A stretch of DNA of 64,000 nucleotides, from assembly GCA_016858145.1 (NCBI GenBank), contig JAEHOE010000199.1, positions 1 through 64,000 on the forward strand. Direction: 5' to 3'. Shown piece after piece: positions 36,857 through 48,000 of the stretch (position 1 is its first letter; every line of letters starts with the position of its first letter). The notes below the pieces were generated by a model. The model was not told the DNA's origin. It searched no databases and was given only the letters and a program-made list of their open reading frames with translations. Source of the stretch: Edaphochlamys debaryana (lineage: Eukaryota; Chlorophyta; Chlorophyceae; Chlamydomonadales). The translations under genes and the position numbers were made by a program.

Positions 36857-38931
36857 GGGGTTTGCTCTGGCAAGCGGGCGGGGGTAGACCACCGAGCTGC
36901 GCAGCAGTCAGTCAATTGTTTGGGCGGTTGAGGGGGGTATATATGAGGGCACGTGCGAGGTATGGACAGAAGGGGGCCACCGGGTGTGGCCATGTGTGTT
37001 CGGGCACGCGCATCTGGGTGTCGGCTGTGCACTGGTCCACGTTGTCCTGGCCCATTACTGGTATTACCAATGAACCATGTGCCAATCGAATTTACGTCGA
37101 AAGGAGCACAGAAGCACATCGGCGCATCAAATGGTCAGGGCATCACCTCCGATCGCACCGCATGATGATGAGGATCTCGGGCATTCTATCAGGAGCGCTG
37201 TGTTGGCTCTCTTATTTAAGTATGGCTGGTTCAGTTGAATGCAGTACATACGGGTACAGCGGCTGCGGGAACATGCGCCCACTGTCCGCTGGGATGGGGT
37301 ACATATACATGATTGGCATCGTCTTTCGAGCGCTCCGCTTGTCACGATGGATGGCCGGTTGATTGGCGGCGGGTGCAGCAGTTCCAGCAGTTGGGGTCGG
37401 GTGGGTTTCGTGGGCCGTGCGAACGCTCATGAGGGCTCCAAAGGTCTGAGCTGCGGTCGCGTGTATGAGGCGAGCGGTTCGTGAAGCCCGGAGGGCGGGG
37501 TTTGAGCCTCGGGACCGGGACCGCGGCGGCTTGGGGCAGGCCGCCTCTGTGAGTGCCGGGTACTTGTAGTTATTTGGGGCTGAGCCCCGTGTGCCATGCG
37601 TCACGCATGAACTTGCTTGGATCTCATTTTTCCACCGTGCGTGACTGTAACTCCCCGAAACTGAGTGGATGTTGGAGCGGAGGCTTTAACTATGTCGAGA
37701 GCGGGGAAACGTACTAGGGTGGGCTTCCCGGGGCTCAGCTCTTTTTATTCCCTGCCTTCGGGCCTTGCCTATCCCGTTAGGCTGCCCCTTTCTTTGTGTC
37801 CCCCATTTTGCTCTGGCTGAGCGTGCAGAGGAAGGATGCGTGCTGGCGAATTGTTCAACCAAACATGGGTTTTGCGTGGGGTTTTGCGCTCCCCACGATG
37901 GCAGACTTTGACTTCACTTCTTGCCTAGCAGCAGGCCCCGGGCAATTGTAATGCGCTGCGGATGGGCAGATGCTTCTATGCAGTCCTCACCAGCTGCATG
38001 CTGGCTAGCAGCTGCATGCTGCATGCATGCTAGGGCTGAGCCGCCGCCGTTAGGCTCTTCGGGCGGCGAATGAACTTGCAATTCACGCCCAGCCCTCGAT
38101 GCCACTAGCTTTAGTCTCGTTGTCTGTATCTGATGTAGGTGAGGGCAGGGAAACTTAGATAGGGGACCACGGGGCTCAGCCCTCTTCCTGCCTTTGGGCA
38201 GCCACCCTTGTCAGATGACGCCCCCTGCCATGCAATTTCACAAGCAGATTCCCGGTTCGCCAGCAGTTGTACGATGGGCAGCACTTTAGGGAGGGTGTCC
38301 CCGGACTCCCCGCTCGGCAGCCGGGGGTTAGCAAGCGGGACCATGGCGCTGGTAGGTTGGCTTCCTCGTGCGGCACATCGGCTTGGGGGGGCTGTTGCTG
38401 TCCCCGTTTGGGCTGGCTGGGTGGGGCGGGGAGCGTTCAAGCGTTCAAGGTTTCTCCTGGCCGATCACTGAACCTGATGTCCTGGGCTTGAGCGCCCTCA
38501 ACTAGACACGTCTGGGCTAGCTCACTAGTGGTCGCGGGATTCAGCGCCCCCAACTAGGGGCAGAGACTCTCTTAGGGCCGCCATGTGCTGAAAGGCGGCA
38601 CGAGGCAAGGCAAGGCAAGGTTCTGACACCTTTTACATGTGCTTCATCACGGACCAGCGGTCCTGCGCACGAATGCACGGCCCCTGCCATGCCCACCAGC
38701 CACCTAATGACGGGGACGGGGGAGGGCCGCTGCCAACTCGCTGGCCAGCGCGCCTCCCATGCCCCACCTCTCGCTCCCTGTGTTGTTCAAGGCCCGTGCG
38801 TGCCCCCTCCCTCAACCTCATGACTCATCCCCGCCGCGTGTAGCCAGCAGCACCCAGCACGCACGCCTGCGCCCTCCTGAGGAAAGGGGCGCACATCAAC
38901 CGCCCGCGCCTTCCATCTACCGGTATTCCCC
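36857..38931. other. Intergenic between convergent lectin and methyltransferase genes
   Basis: No gene seen. A TGTAA at about 37,648 could be a distal plus-strand poly(A) signal. At 37,989-38,032 overlapping AGCTGCATGC / GCATGC palindromes form a small repeat cluster. At 38,603-38,620 there is a short GGCAA tandem run. Low-complexity GC-rich open frames here show no domain. Confidence 0.5.
38633..38637 (-). terminator. TGTAA poly(A) signal of the methyltransferase gene
   Basis: TGTAA on the minus strand about 295 nt downstream of the stop at 38,932. TGTAA is the usual poly(A) signal in Chlamydomonas and its relatives, so this marks the probable 3' end. Confidence 0.5.
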
Positions 38932-41449
38932 TCACTTCCGCCTCAGCAGCATCATGTGCTCACGGCCCTTGCGCGGCCCCAGGCTGACGCTAGGATCCAC
39001 CGGCTCTGAGAAGGTCACCTCAAATCCTGCTTGCATGGGGATTGGGAGAGCGGTCGGGCGGGCGAAGGGGGAGAGGCGGGGGTGAGAAGCCAGTGAGCGA
39101 GCGGGGGCCTGGTGCTGGCGGGCCCATGCCAGCCCATGCAGGCCCACTGGCGGGCCCATGCGGGCCCATGCCGGCGCTCGCGCATGAGGCACCAAGGAGC
39201 GCTTGCGCTCTGCTCGCATGGATGCGGCAGCGCTTGAGAGCTTCAACCCATCCCATGCGACGGCTTCAACTGACGGCTGCGCACAGCTCATCACATTCCC
39301 TGGACCGGGCCCAGCCGAGGCCCGGCAGCCACATGCATGACACCCCCATCTGCCTTAAACCCCCACAAGCCGTGCACACAAACCCGCCCTACCCCCCGCG
39401 CTCACGCACCCTGCGGCTGCAGCAGCTCCTTGTACAGCTCGGGCGTGACGGGGAAGGGCGGCCCCGCGTTGGGGTCAGCCGCGGGGTTGACGGGGAACAC
39501 CAGTGCCACCAGCACCCCCCCGGGGGCCAGCGACCGGGCCCAGTGCGTGGCCCAGTCGTGGCGCATGGTGGGGTGCATGGCGCAGCCGAAGCTGGGGAGG
39601 CGGACAGAAGGGGGCAGGGGAGGGCAATAGGAGGGAAAGGGAAAGGCTGTTGTGGAGGTGGCGAGGGACATGCGCGGAGCCGTGAGCGTCCATGTAGCAG
39701 GCGGCATCCGCGCTCCGCGCCCCTCCCTGAAAGCCCGCCTACTCCCTCTGCCCTTCTCGCAACCCTTGTACCTCGCCGGTCGCCGCGTCTCACTGCGTCT
39801 CACTGCACCTCACTGCTCTGCAATGGCAGCGGTCCAGCATCCACCCAGACCCTCCTGAATCACCCTTTCCTGCCCCCTCCTTCCACGCCCCCCACCCCCA
39901 CCCCCCCAGGCCCCCGCCTCACGTGTAGTCGAAGCCCACATCGAAGGGCCCCGCGGGGTCGGCCCAGGCCATGAAGTCGCCCTCCTCCACCCGCATGCGG
40001 GACCCCTGGTCGCCAGGCCACTGCCCCTGCATGCAGGCGAGGGTTGGGAGAGGCAGGGGTGTTGCGCGTTCGAACTGGCCAGGCCCCTGCCTGGCTTACG
40101 TATCCATGTCGGGCACTGCCCTCTCCGTTCCTCGTGTGCACCGCTGTCCCTTTTGAAGGAGCTGCAGTGCACGACGACAGGGTCCCGTACATTCCCTCAC
40201 ACCACAGCCAGGTGCTTCCCCCCCCCACCTGACCCGGGTACCGTCATCTGCCCCTCCCCACCTCGGCGCCTCTCCCACCTAAACCCGCACACACCTGCCC
40301 CGGTTACGCCCCAGTCCAGTCCAGCCCCTACCACAAGCCCCCTCCAGGCCCCACGGTAGGCCCCATCCAAGCACCCTCCACCTCTCCTATCCACCTGCGT
40401 CAGGTATTCCCTCGCACGGGCAACCGCCGTGGGCGCCAGCTCCAGCCCCACGACCTCCGCCGCCCCCGCGGCCGCAAACTCAGGGATATCGTAGCCACGC
40501 CTGTGGTTAGAAAGGCAGCGGTAGATATCAGGTTGGGCGCATGCAGCTGATTGGGACTACCGCCGCAAAAAGTGAAGGCAGTCCCTAGGCCCCTGCAATC
40601 AACTGCCGACAAGTTCATGGGAGATTGCTCCCCGCAGGTACTACCTAGCCTCATCACGACAGAGCCTTGCGGATGAGGGCCTCGCAGCCCCAACAGGAAA
40701 AGACAGGCGCAAGTGCACCCCGTTTGCCGTGTCCCCAGGCGCCATGTCCCCCCGGCGGCACCCACCCGCAGCCAGGCACCAGCACGCGCTTCCCGCGCAC
40801 GTCCACCGCCCCCCGACGGAGCAGCTCCTGCAGAGCGGGTGCCGCCTGCGACTGGTCCCAGCGCTGCAGGGGCGGCGGTAGCAGGCGGGTGGGGTTTGGG
40901 GCAAGCAGATTACGCGGGGACGGGCGGGCGGGGACGGGCGGGCAGGGTCACAAGGGTCACAAATTGGAGGCTGCAGCAGCACGTACCACTCCAGCGGGCA
41001 GCCCCGCCGACCAGATAGATTCCCAGCGGTCCTGGTACACTGGGGGCTCGGGCGGGTCAACGAAGCCCGAGCCGGCCTGCGGAAGAGGGTGGAAGGGTGG
41101 GGATGTGTGGGTGGCCACGCAGGATGGTCCGTGAATAGGTCAAGAGCAGTGGGCGTGCCCCAGCTATATGATGTGAGGGCTATACTCCTGTGCAAGCGGC
41201 GCGGCGGCAGCGCACCTGTGGCGCGTCCGGGCCAGGCATCCTCAGCGTGCTTGAGGACCAGAACTGTTGTTCAGTTCTCCCGAAGGCTAAACGAATATGT
41301 GATCGCACTAAGTTGGCGCGGTGGGGAGTGACGAGCAGAGAAGCGCGAGGAAGCAGACCGGTCGCGGCGGGCATCAGGTGAGAGCACAGCAACACAAGAA
41401 TGGGCAGTGAAGCCAGAGCACCGATGATGATGAACACTGCGCGACGCAT
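38932..41449 (-). CDS. TPMT-family S-adenosylmethionine methyltransferase (thiol/halide type)
   Basis: Seven exons on the minus strand. Exon 1 (ATG 41,449) has a hydrophobic start (VFIIIGALASLPILVLLCSH), a signal anchor or targeting peptide. Then come VYQDRWESIWSAGLPAGVV (~41,000), the W-D-Q-S entry and motif I VRGKRVLVPGCG (~40,790), GYDIPEFAAAG...VVGLELAPTAV with the acidic ribose-binding residue (~40,450), EEGDFMAWADPAGPFDVGFDYT (~39,960), HPTMRHDWATHWARSLAPGG plus LVFPV (~39,540), and the tail FEVTFSEPVDPSV...MLLRRK (stop 38,932). The pattern matches the TPMT superfamily, including plant and algal halide/thiocyanate methyltransferases that make methyl halides and methylthiols. Substrate is not predictable from sequence. 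The start is about 630 bp from the 3' end of the glucan synthase gene. Confidence 0.85.
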
Positions 41450-42081
41450 CTATGTTTAACAAGTCGGGGGTGATCAGAAAGTACCGTAATAGGCGTGTCA
41501 ACCCGGCCATCGCGTTGCACGCGGCTGCCGAGCTTCCGTGCTGGGCTGCCAAGGGGCAGAGCTGAAAGTGGTCAACACCCCTGAGTTTGGACTTGCGAGG
41601 TGAACTCCCTCGCAAGAGGGGGCCTGGCCCTCGGCGGGCCCCTTGGCAATGCCTTTCAGGAACACAGATTGCCCGCCCCCCTCGCGTTGCGAATCTTCCG
41701 GCTGCCCCCGGGATTGGACCCGGCTTCCGAGCTTCCGAATGTAGACTTGCAGAGCGTGGAGGGGCCCTGGACAGACGGGCTCTGCCGGGTGCGGTATACG
41801 GCGGCATGCGCCGCACTCTAGCGCGTCCCATGCCCTCTCATGCGGAAGACCCACGCACCTTTCGGACCTCACCACTGTCAGACCTCGCACAACAAGCTTC
41901 CGCGCGCTGCGCCACCTCCACTCGCTCAATCACCCCTAGCTAGCTATGAACCTCAAGTAGTTCGAAAACACACGCCCTAAACAGCCCCATTTCATACACC
42001 ACCACAGCCTTCACGGTGCAGCCGAGGGCCCCACGCATCAACCCAGGATCAGCCAAGACCCAACCCCAACCGCCCAGCCCC
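41450..42081. other. Intergenic, promoter side of the methyltransferase gene
   Basis: About 630 bp holding the 5' region of the methyltransferase gene and the 3' UTR of the glucan synthase gene. No TATA box or further gene stands out. Confidence 0.5.
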
Positions 42082-45000
42082 CTAGTCCCTCTTCTTGAGC
42101 GGTGCCACCGCCACCACGTCGCTGGAGCCCTTGGCCGCTGCGCTCATGGCGAAGCGGTCGTTGAACTGCACCAGCGTCTGCACCTTGTCCAGCATGATGA
42201 GGCCGATCTCGCCGATGAAGGTCAGGATCACCAGCACCACGGACATGACCAGGCCCAGGGCTGCGTCCGTCTGGCGCAGAGCGGAGTTGCAGGCGGACCT
42301 GCGGGGGTAAGGGGGTGGGGACGGGCCAAGGGTCAAGGGAGTGGGTAGGGGACCACACGGCAGGGGTGTGTGGAGAGAAGAGCAGGTCAGGCTGCGCACT
42401 CTGTTGGCGCCGGGACCCCGGGATGCGCATTGCAGCACGAGACACCAGCCCACCCACCTGGCGGCCATGGTGTTCGGCAGCAGCAGCGTGGCGGCGAGCA
42501 CCACCAGCGAGGCGGCCAGGTAGTTGGCCCACAGCGTGATAATGACACCGGCGAACCTGGGGAGCAGCAGGAGGTTGAGGGGAAACGAGGGGGGACACGC
42601 AGTCGTTGAGCGGCAATGACCAGGCCTGCGCGCTGGGCCGCAACTGGCGGCACGGGACGAGAGAGCGTGCGCAGCCCTCTCGCGCATCTGCACCCATACG
42701 GCTTGCGTCGTGTCCCTTGCAGTCACTGACCTGAGCCCTTTTTGGGGCAGGAAGAGCACCGCCACGAGGACGAAGCCCAGGGCCAGCACGCACAACACCT
42801 GGGGGGAGGGGGCGGAGTGGGGTTCATTCGAAATGGCAGCCGAGGCCATCCCAAGCCACTCTGGCGCACGCAAGAGCCAGAGGCTCGCATAGTTGCTGCC
42901 ACGAGATTGCCAACATCTAGTTAGAGACTCTGGGCTGACTTGCACTCACCGCAGCTACCAAACGCCGCAACTCACCTGCACTGCGGTTTTGATCCAGCGC
43001 CAGCCGGACTTTAGCCCCGACGCCACATAGCCCCGCTTGGACACCGACAGCATGCCCAGCGCCAGCCAGGTGGCGGCGCTGCCCGCCAGGACCCAGGCCA
43101 GGTCCGGCATGCCAGGTGTGTCGAACTTGGCCGCCGGAACGGCCACCAGCACGCCCAGCACGCAGGTCACGGCCCGTGGCAGCAACAGCGTCAAGATGCT
43201 CCAGACGCGGTAGCGGGGGACCTGGGTTGCGTCGGGTTGCAAGGCGGACCGGGCACGTTAACATCGAGCAAGGCCCCGGGGCCGAGTGCAAGACCGAAGG
43301 AGTGCGCAATCAAGGTCTGACACCCTTGACCAGACGCTCCCTAACGCTCCCACTGGCTGACAGGAACCCGTCTTTCGCAGACATGTAACCCCGCCACCCA
43401 TACCTGTGCGCCCGACTCGTCCCGCAGGGGTGCCAGCTGCTCTCGGTTCCACTCCGCCCAGCTGTCCTTGACGCCGCGGGCGCCGCTGCCGCCGAGCCAG
43501 GCCGAGAACTCCTTGGTGTCCCGAATGACCTGCGGGGGCGGACAAGTGTGCTGGAGGGCTCAGCGGTCCAGATGGCTCAGCCCGGGTCAATTGGCATCCA
43601 GGCTCAGCATTTGCTTGTTGATCAGTTGCCCTGTGGCGCCTTGCACAGATCATCTTCTGTGCGTTGCAGGTGAGGTTGAAGGTGAGGTTGAAGGGATAGC
43701 ATAGCAAGCCTGCTGACCTCGTGCATTCGGAAGTAGAAGGGCGTGAACCAGAAGGGCCCTGCCAGCAGGGAGACGGCCACAAGGAAGGAGCTCCACAGGG
43801 ACACAGCGGGGACGGGGTAGGAGTTACTGCCTAAGGGGGGAGAGGGGCATGACCGCAGGCACAAATAGATTAGACTGTGAAGGAGGGACTCGGAGCAAAG
43901 CGATGGCTGTGGCATGTGCATGACGTACACACCCGTCCTGCCGCATGCTGACGCAGACTCCCCGCCGCTGCCCATGGACGGAACCCGCCAAGCAACCCAC
44001 TCGCTCACCGTTGCTGCCGGCAACGAGGATGAGGATGCACATGGAAAGCACGTCAGCGCCGAGGCACAGGTGGCTGCGGCCGTAGTTGACGTACACCTGT
44101 ACGGCGGGTGAGAACAGCGGTAAACCGGCAGCGTGGGACGCACGATGCGGCATTGGTACGGTAAGGCATGACGTACACCTGTACAGCGGGATATACGTGT
44201 CTCGGAGCTACCTTGCATCGTGCCAGCCCAGGCCCAGGTTGTGTGTGGGCCACTGGAGTCACTCGTCCCTGAACCCGCAGCCGCGCAGCCCACCTGAGTG
44301 AAGCTCTTGCGCTGCAGCGAGAATCCCCGGCCCGTGGCGACGTAGGAGGCGCCGCCGAAAAGGGCGGCTCGGCCCAGGTGGTAGGCTGACGTGACGGAAC
44401 GGAAGATGTAGAACATGAGACCACCTGCAAGGAGCTGCTGTCCCAGCATCCATACGGCAGACGCCAGGCCCAGCTCCATCCACAGGTTGAACACGTTGGA
44501 CAGAAGCGGCAGAGTGCCCAGCTGCAGGATCTGAATGGTGCCGATGGCGGCGGCGATGCTGTGCAGGGGCACAAGGTATGGACAAGGGTGGAAGGTGTCA
44601 TGCAACCGTGCGGCGGCGTTGTGGGGTATGCCGTGAGATTATAATATCAAGGTGGTTGGGGCGGGACGCAATGTGTCTTAGGTCATAAGTCGCGGGAGGC
44701 TCGTGCAATTTGGGTGGTGAGGGCCGAGGGCTGATTATTGCTTCTGAGGAATGGCCCGCAAATTGGCCCTGCCAGCCCCCCTGTCCCGCCTACCGGTGGT
44801 CATCGCTGCTGACGCTTCCAAGGAGCAGCAGCAGCTGCACCCACAGCCCCACTGGAATGGTGACGACCGTAATCCATGTGCCAATGAAGTGGCCGGGGCC
44901 GGTGCAGTAGAAGGACATGGCACGGAAGAAGTCCATGTTGCAGCCAAGGAAGCGCACGTCACGGGACATGAGCTGCTCGCCGCAGCCCTTGTTAATCTGG

Positions 45001-48000
45001 GGCGGGTGAGTGAGGTAGGCCCGGGAAGCCAAGGTGTAGGAAGGCGCCGCCCATATAGCACCAGCCATGCAAACCGTGGGCAAGCAAGCTTGCTTTGCGA
45101 GTACACGGTAAGGGGCCGCCTCTCACCTTGCCCTCGAAGCCCAGGATGGAGTCGAGGCCCATGTCGCGGCCCTTGCCCACGGAGATGTAGGACACGTACT
45201 TGGACAGGCCGCCGCGCTTGAGCGCGTTGTAACCGCCGAACGCGTCCTCGGACACGTGCTGTACGGCATTGGACTTTGAAACTCCCGCACGGCCCATGGC
45301 GAACAGCTTATTCCACAGGTCGGGGTGCCCGTAGTGCGCCCGCACCGCGCCTGAGAGGCAGGGCAGGAGCAAGAAGGGCAAGCCGGCAGCCTTCGTTTAG
45401 CCGCAGGTAGGCAGCTTGCCAGCAGACCTTGCGCCATGGCAAAGCCTTGATAACAAGCCTCAGCCGGGGCATCCACCACATCGGTGCCCACTCACTGGGG
45501 AAGCCCATGACGCGCTGGATCTGTGTGCCGAACGCCCGCTCCGTCTGGGCTGCCAGCTCGGCGAGCAGGCCACACCTGCGGGCCGGTTGGGTACACAGCA
45601 CAAGCAGCTCATCATCAAAGATTGGACCGATGGTGGCGCGGGTGCAGTTCCGGCACCGATCCTTCTCTCAGCAGTGCTGTACATCCCTAGCTAGCCCAAT
45701 GCGCTCCACGCCCGCGCTCACCTGTAGGAGAAGACCCACTCCGGGTAGCCCAGAACGGCCACCTGCTGGGCCGTGTTGGCGGGCGGCTCGAACTCCAGAG
45801 TGGCATTGCGCAGCTTAAGGGCCTGCGTGCGGCATGGAGAGAGGGCAGGCAAGATGGCCACACATGCATTACTCATTACCCAATGAAGGGTCACGGGTCC
45901 AGCCCCTTTGCATTTAGGCCAAGCCCATTTTGCCTGCAGCGCTGCTGCAGTGAGCCCTGCCCCCACCTGCGCCAGGGAGTTGTCCTGGTTCATGTCGATG
46001 GTCTGCACCAGCACGCCCGGGCAGTACGGCAGCGCCACGTTCTGGTTCTCGGGCTTGCCCTCGCCCAGGATCACGCTGCTGCCGTCACCCGACATGTTCA
46101 GCGGCTGGCGCATCCTGAGGGAGGAGCGAGGACGAGGCTGTGAGGCGGAAGCGCCGACCGTCTTAACCCCTAGGAACCACAAATGGACGCCCCTGAGCAT
46201 CAGGATGTCAGGTCCGAAAGCTCATCCAGGGCCCATCAATGCTCGAGTATTGCACACCCACCTGAACAGCACCTCTGTCTCAGCCGCTTTGATGTCCACC
46301 AGGTTGTGCCGCCGCAGCCAAGCAGCCGACCATGATGCCCCCAGACCCGCTGCAGCGACTGCCGCCGCGCCCGTCAACGCCACGCCCTCAACTTCGCCAC
46401 CCGGGGTCTGACTGGCGTGCGCCGCACCCCTAGCGGCCTCCTGCAGTGGCTTGCAGCCGCCGCCGCGAGCCAGCTCATCAGCGATCGGTACGGCGCGCAC
46501 CAGGGCGCTGTCGTACTGCACCAGGGTGTACGAGTAGCCGGGCTCGACGATGACGGGCAGGCGGTCCACGGGCTGCGGAAAGGAGCGAGAGGGAGCACAG
46601 TGGGAGTTGAGGCTTGACGACGGAGGAAGGGCAAGCACAGGCTCTACGACCGCGCCATTGGAGTGTGTTGCCCTGGGCTCACCTCGAGGTACGAGACCTT
46701 GAGTGAGGCGCTGTAGCGCGTGAGCAGCAGCGCCACTCCGTGCGCGCACCAGCGGTCCGAGATCTTGGACGAGCTCGCGAGCGTGGAGTAGACCTGGCTG
46801 CTGACCAGGGTGCCGTACTTGGCGTCCAGCAGGGGCCCCAGAGGGGGCAGCAGGCGGCACAGCACGTCCGCCAGCTCCTCCACGCACGTCAGCGAGGGGT
46901 CCTGGGGAGGCGGGATATGGGTCAACATGCTTTAACTTTGGCCCGTGTTGCGCGCGGTCCATCTGGGGTACCCCCCATGGCGCTCACACAGCCTGCCGCC
47001 TGCAAAGCCTCTTACGAAACCACTTTGAACATCGTTACACCCGACACGCACAGTCAGGCCGGCTCGCCCCCACTCCCACCCGCCAGCCCCCACCCACCAT
47101 GAGCGCCTTGCGCACCAGCACCACCTGCTCCCGGCTCAGCGGCAGCTCGCCGCCGCCAGCCACCACATTCAAGTGCTGCCGCGGCGCAGCTGCCGCTGCC
47201 GCCTCGGCGGCCGGCACTCCTTGCGGCGGCGGCTCCGTCGAGGCCCCAACCCCTGCACCTGTGCCCGTCTCGGGGATCCGCGCCAGCGAACCCGGCGGTG
47301 GCTGCACGCTCCCGCGGCTGCCGTACTGACTGTATGGCAGGCTGTAGTGGCTGGCGCCGCCGTACTGACTGCCGGTGCCCAGGGGTCCGTGGCTGCCCCA
47401 CGGCTGGTGGAGGGTGCCCTGGAGGCTGCCTAGGGTGAGGCTGCCGCGGAAGAGGGCTGCGTCGGCGGCGAGGGCTGCCTCCGCGGCGGCGAGCGCGTCC
47501 GTGACCGCCTGCAGCGCCAGGGCGGTGCGGTACATGGACATGCCGTCCACGGTGCGGGCCAGGACCTGGGGGAGGCAGGGCGAGGCACGGGAGGGCGTGG
47601 AAAGCACGTGTCGTGAGCTTGCTGCGCAAGTGGAGAAAAGCGGACTCCAGCAAGCGTGAGACGGCTTCAGCGCACGGAGCCTACGCACCTGGCCACGGAC
47701 GGAGGCCCACAGCAGCAGCTGTGCGCGGTGCTCATACAGCCGCCCGGTCGGGAGGAAGTCGGCCTGGGGGGTTGCACCAAGCGCGGGCTAGAGCTGAGTG
47801 AGGTCATGGAAGGTGCAGCCATGACCTGGACATGCAGGAGGTTCTGTCTCAAGCGTTCTGCATGCAGCTACTCACGAGCTCGTACGGCACCTCGCCCTTG
47901 GCCAGGGGCTTGATGGTGCTGCCGCACCGCTCCAGCAGGTTCCTGACCTCCTCGGGAAACTCGGACAGCAGGTACGACAGAGGAGCGCTGGGCTTGGGGG

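Noticed and set aside
37989..38032. AGCTGCATGC palindrome cluster as an origin or recombination site
   Set aside because: Short overlapping palindromes only, with no associated gene or second copy in the window.
39042..39974. 310-codon open frame on the plus strand over the methyltransferase gene
   Set aside because: It is antisense to well-recognised TPMT exons, crosses their introns, and has low-complexity composition with no domain.
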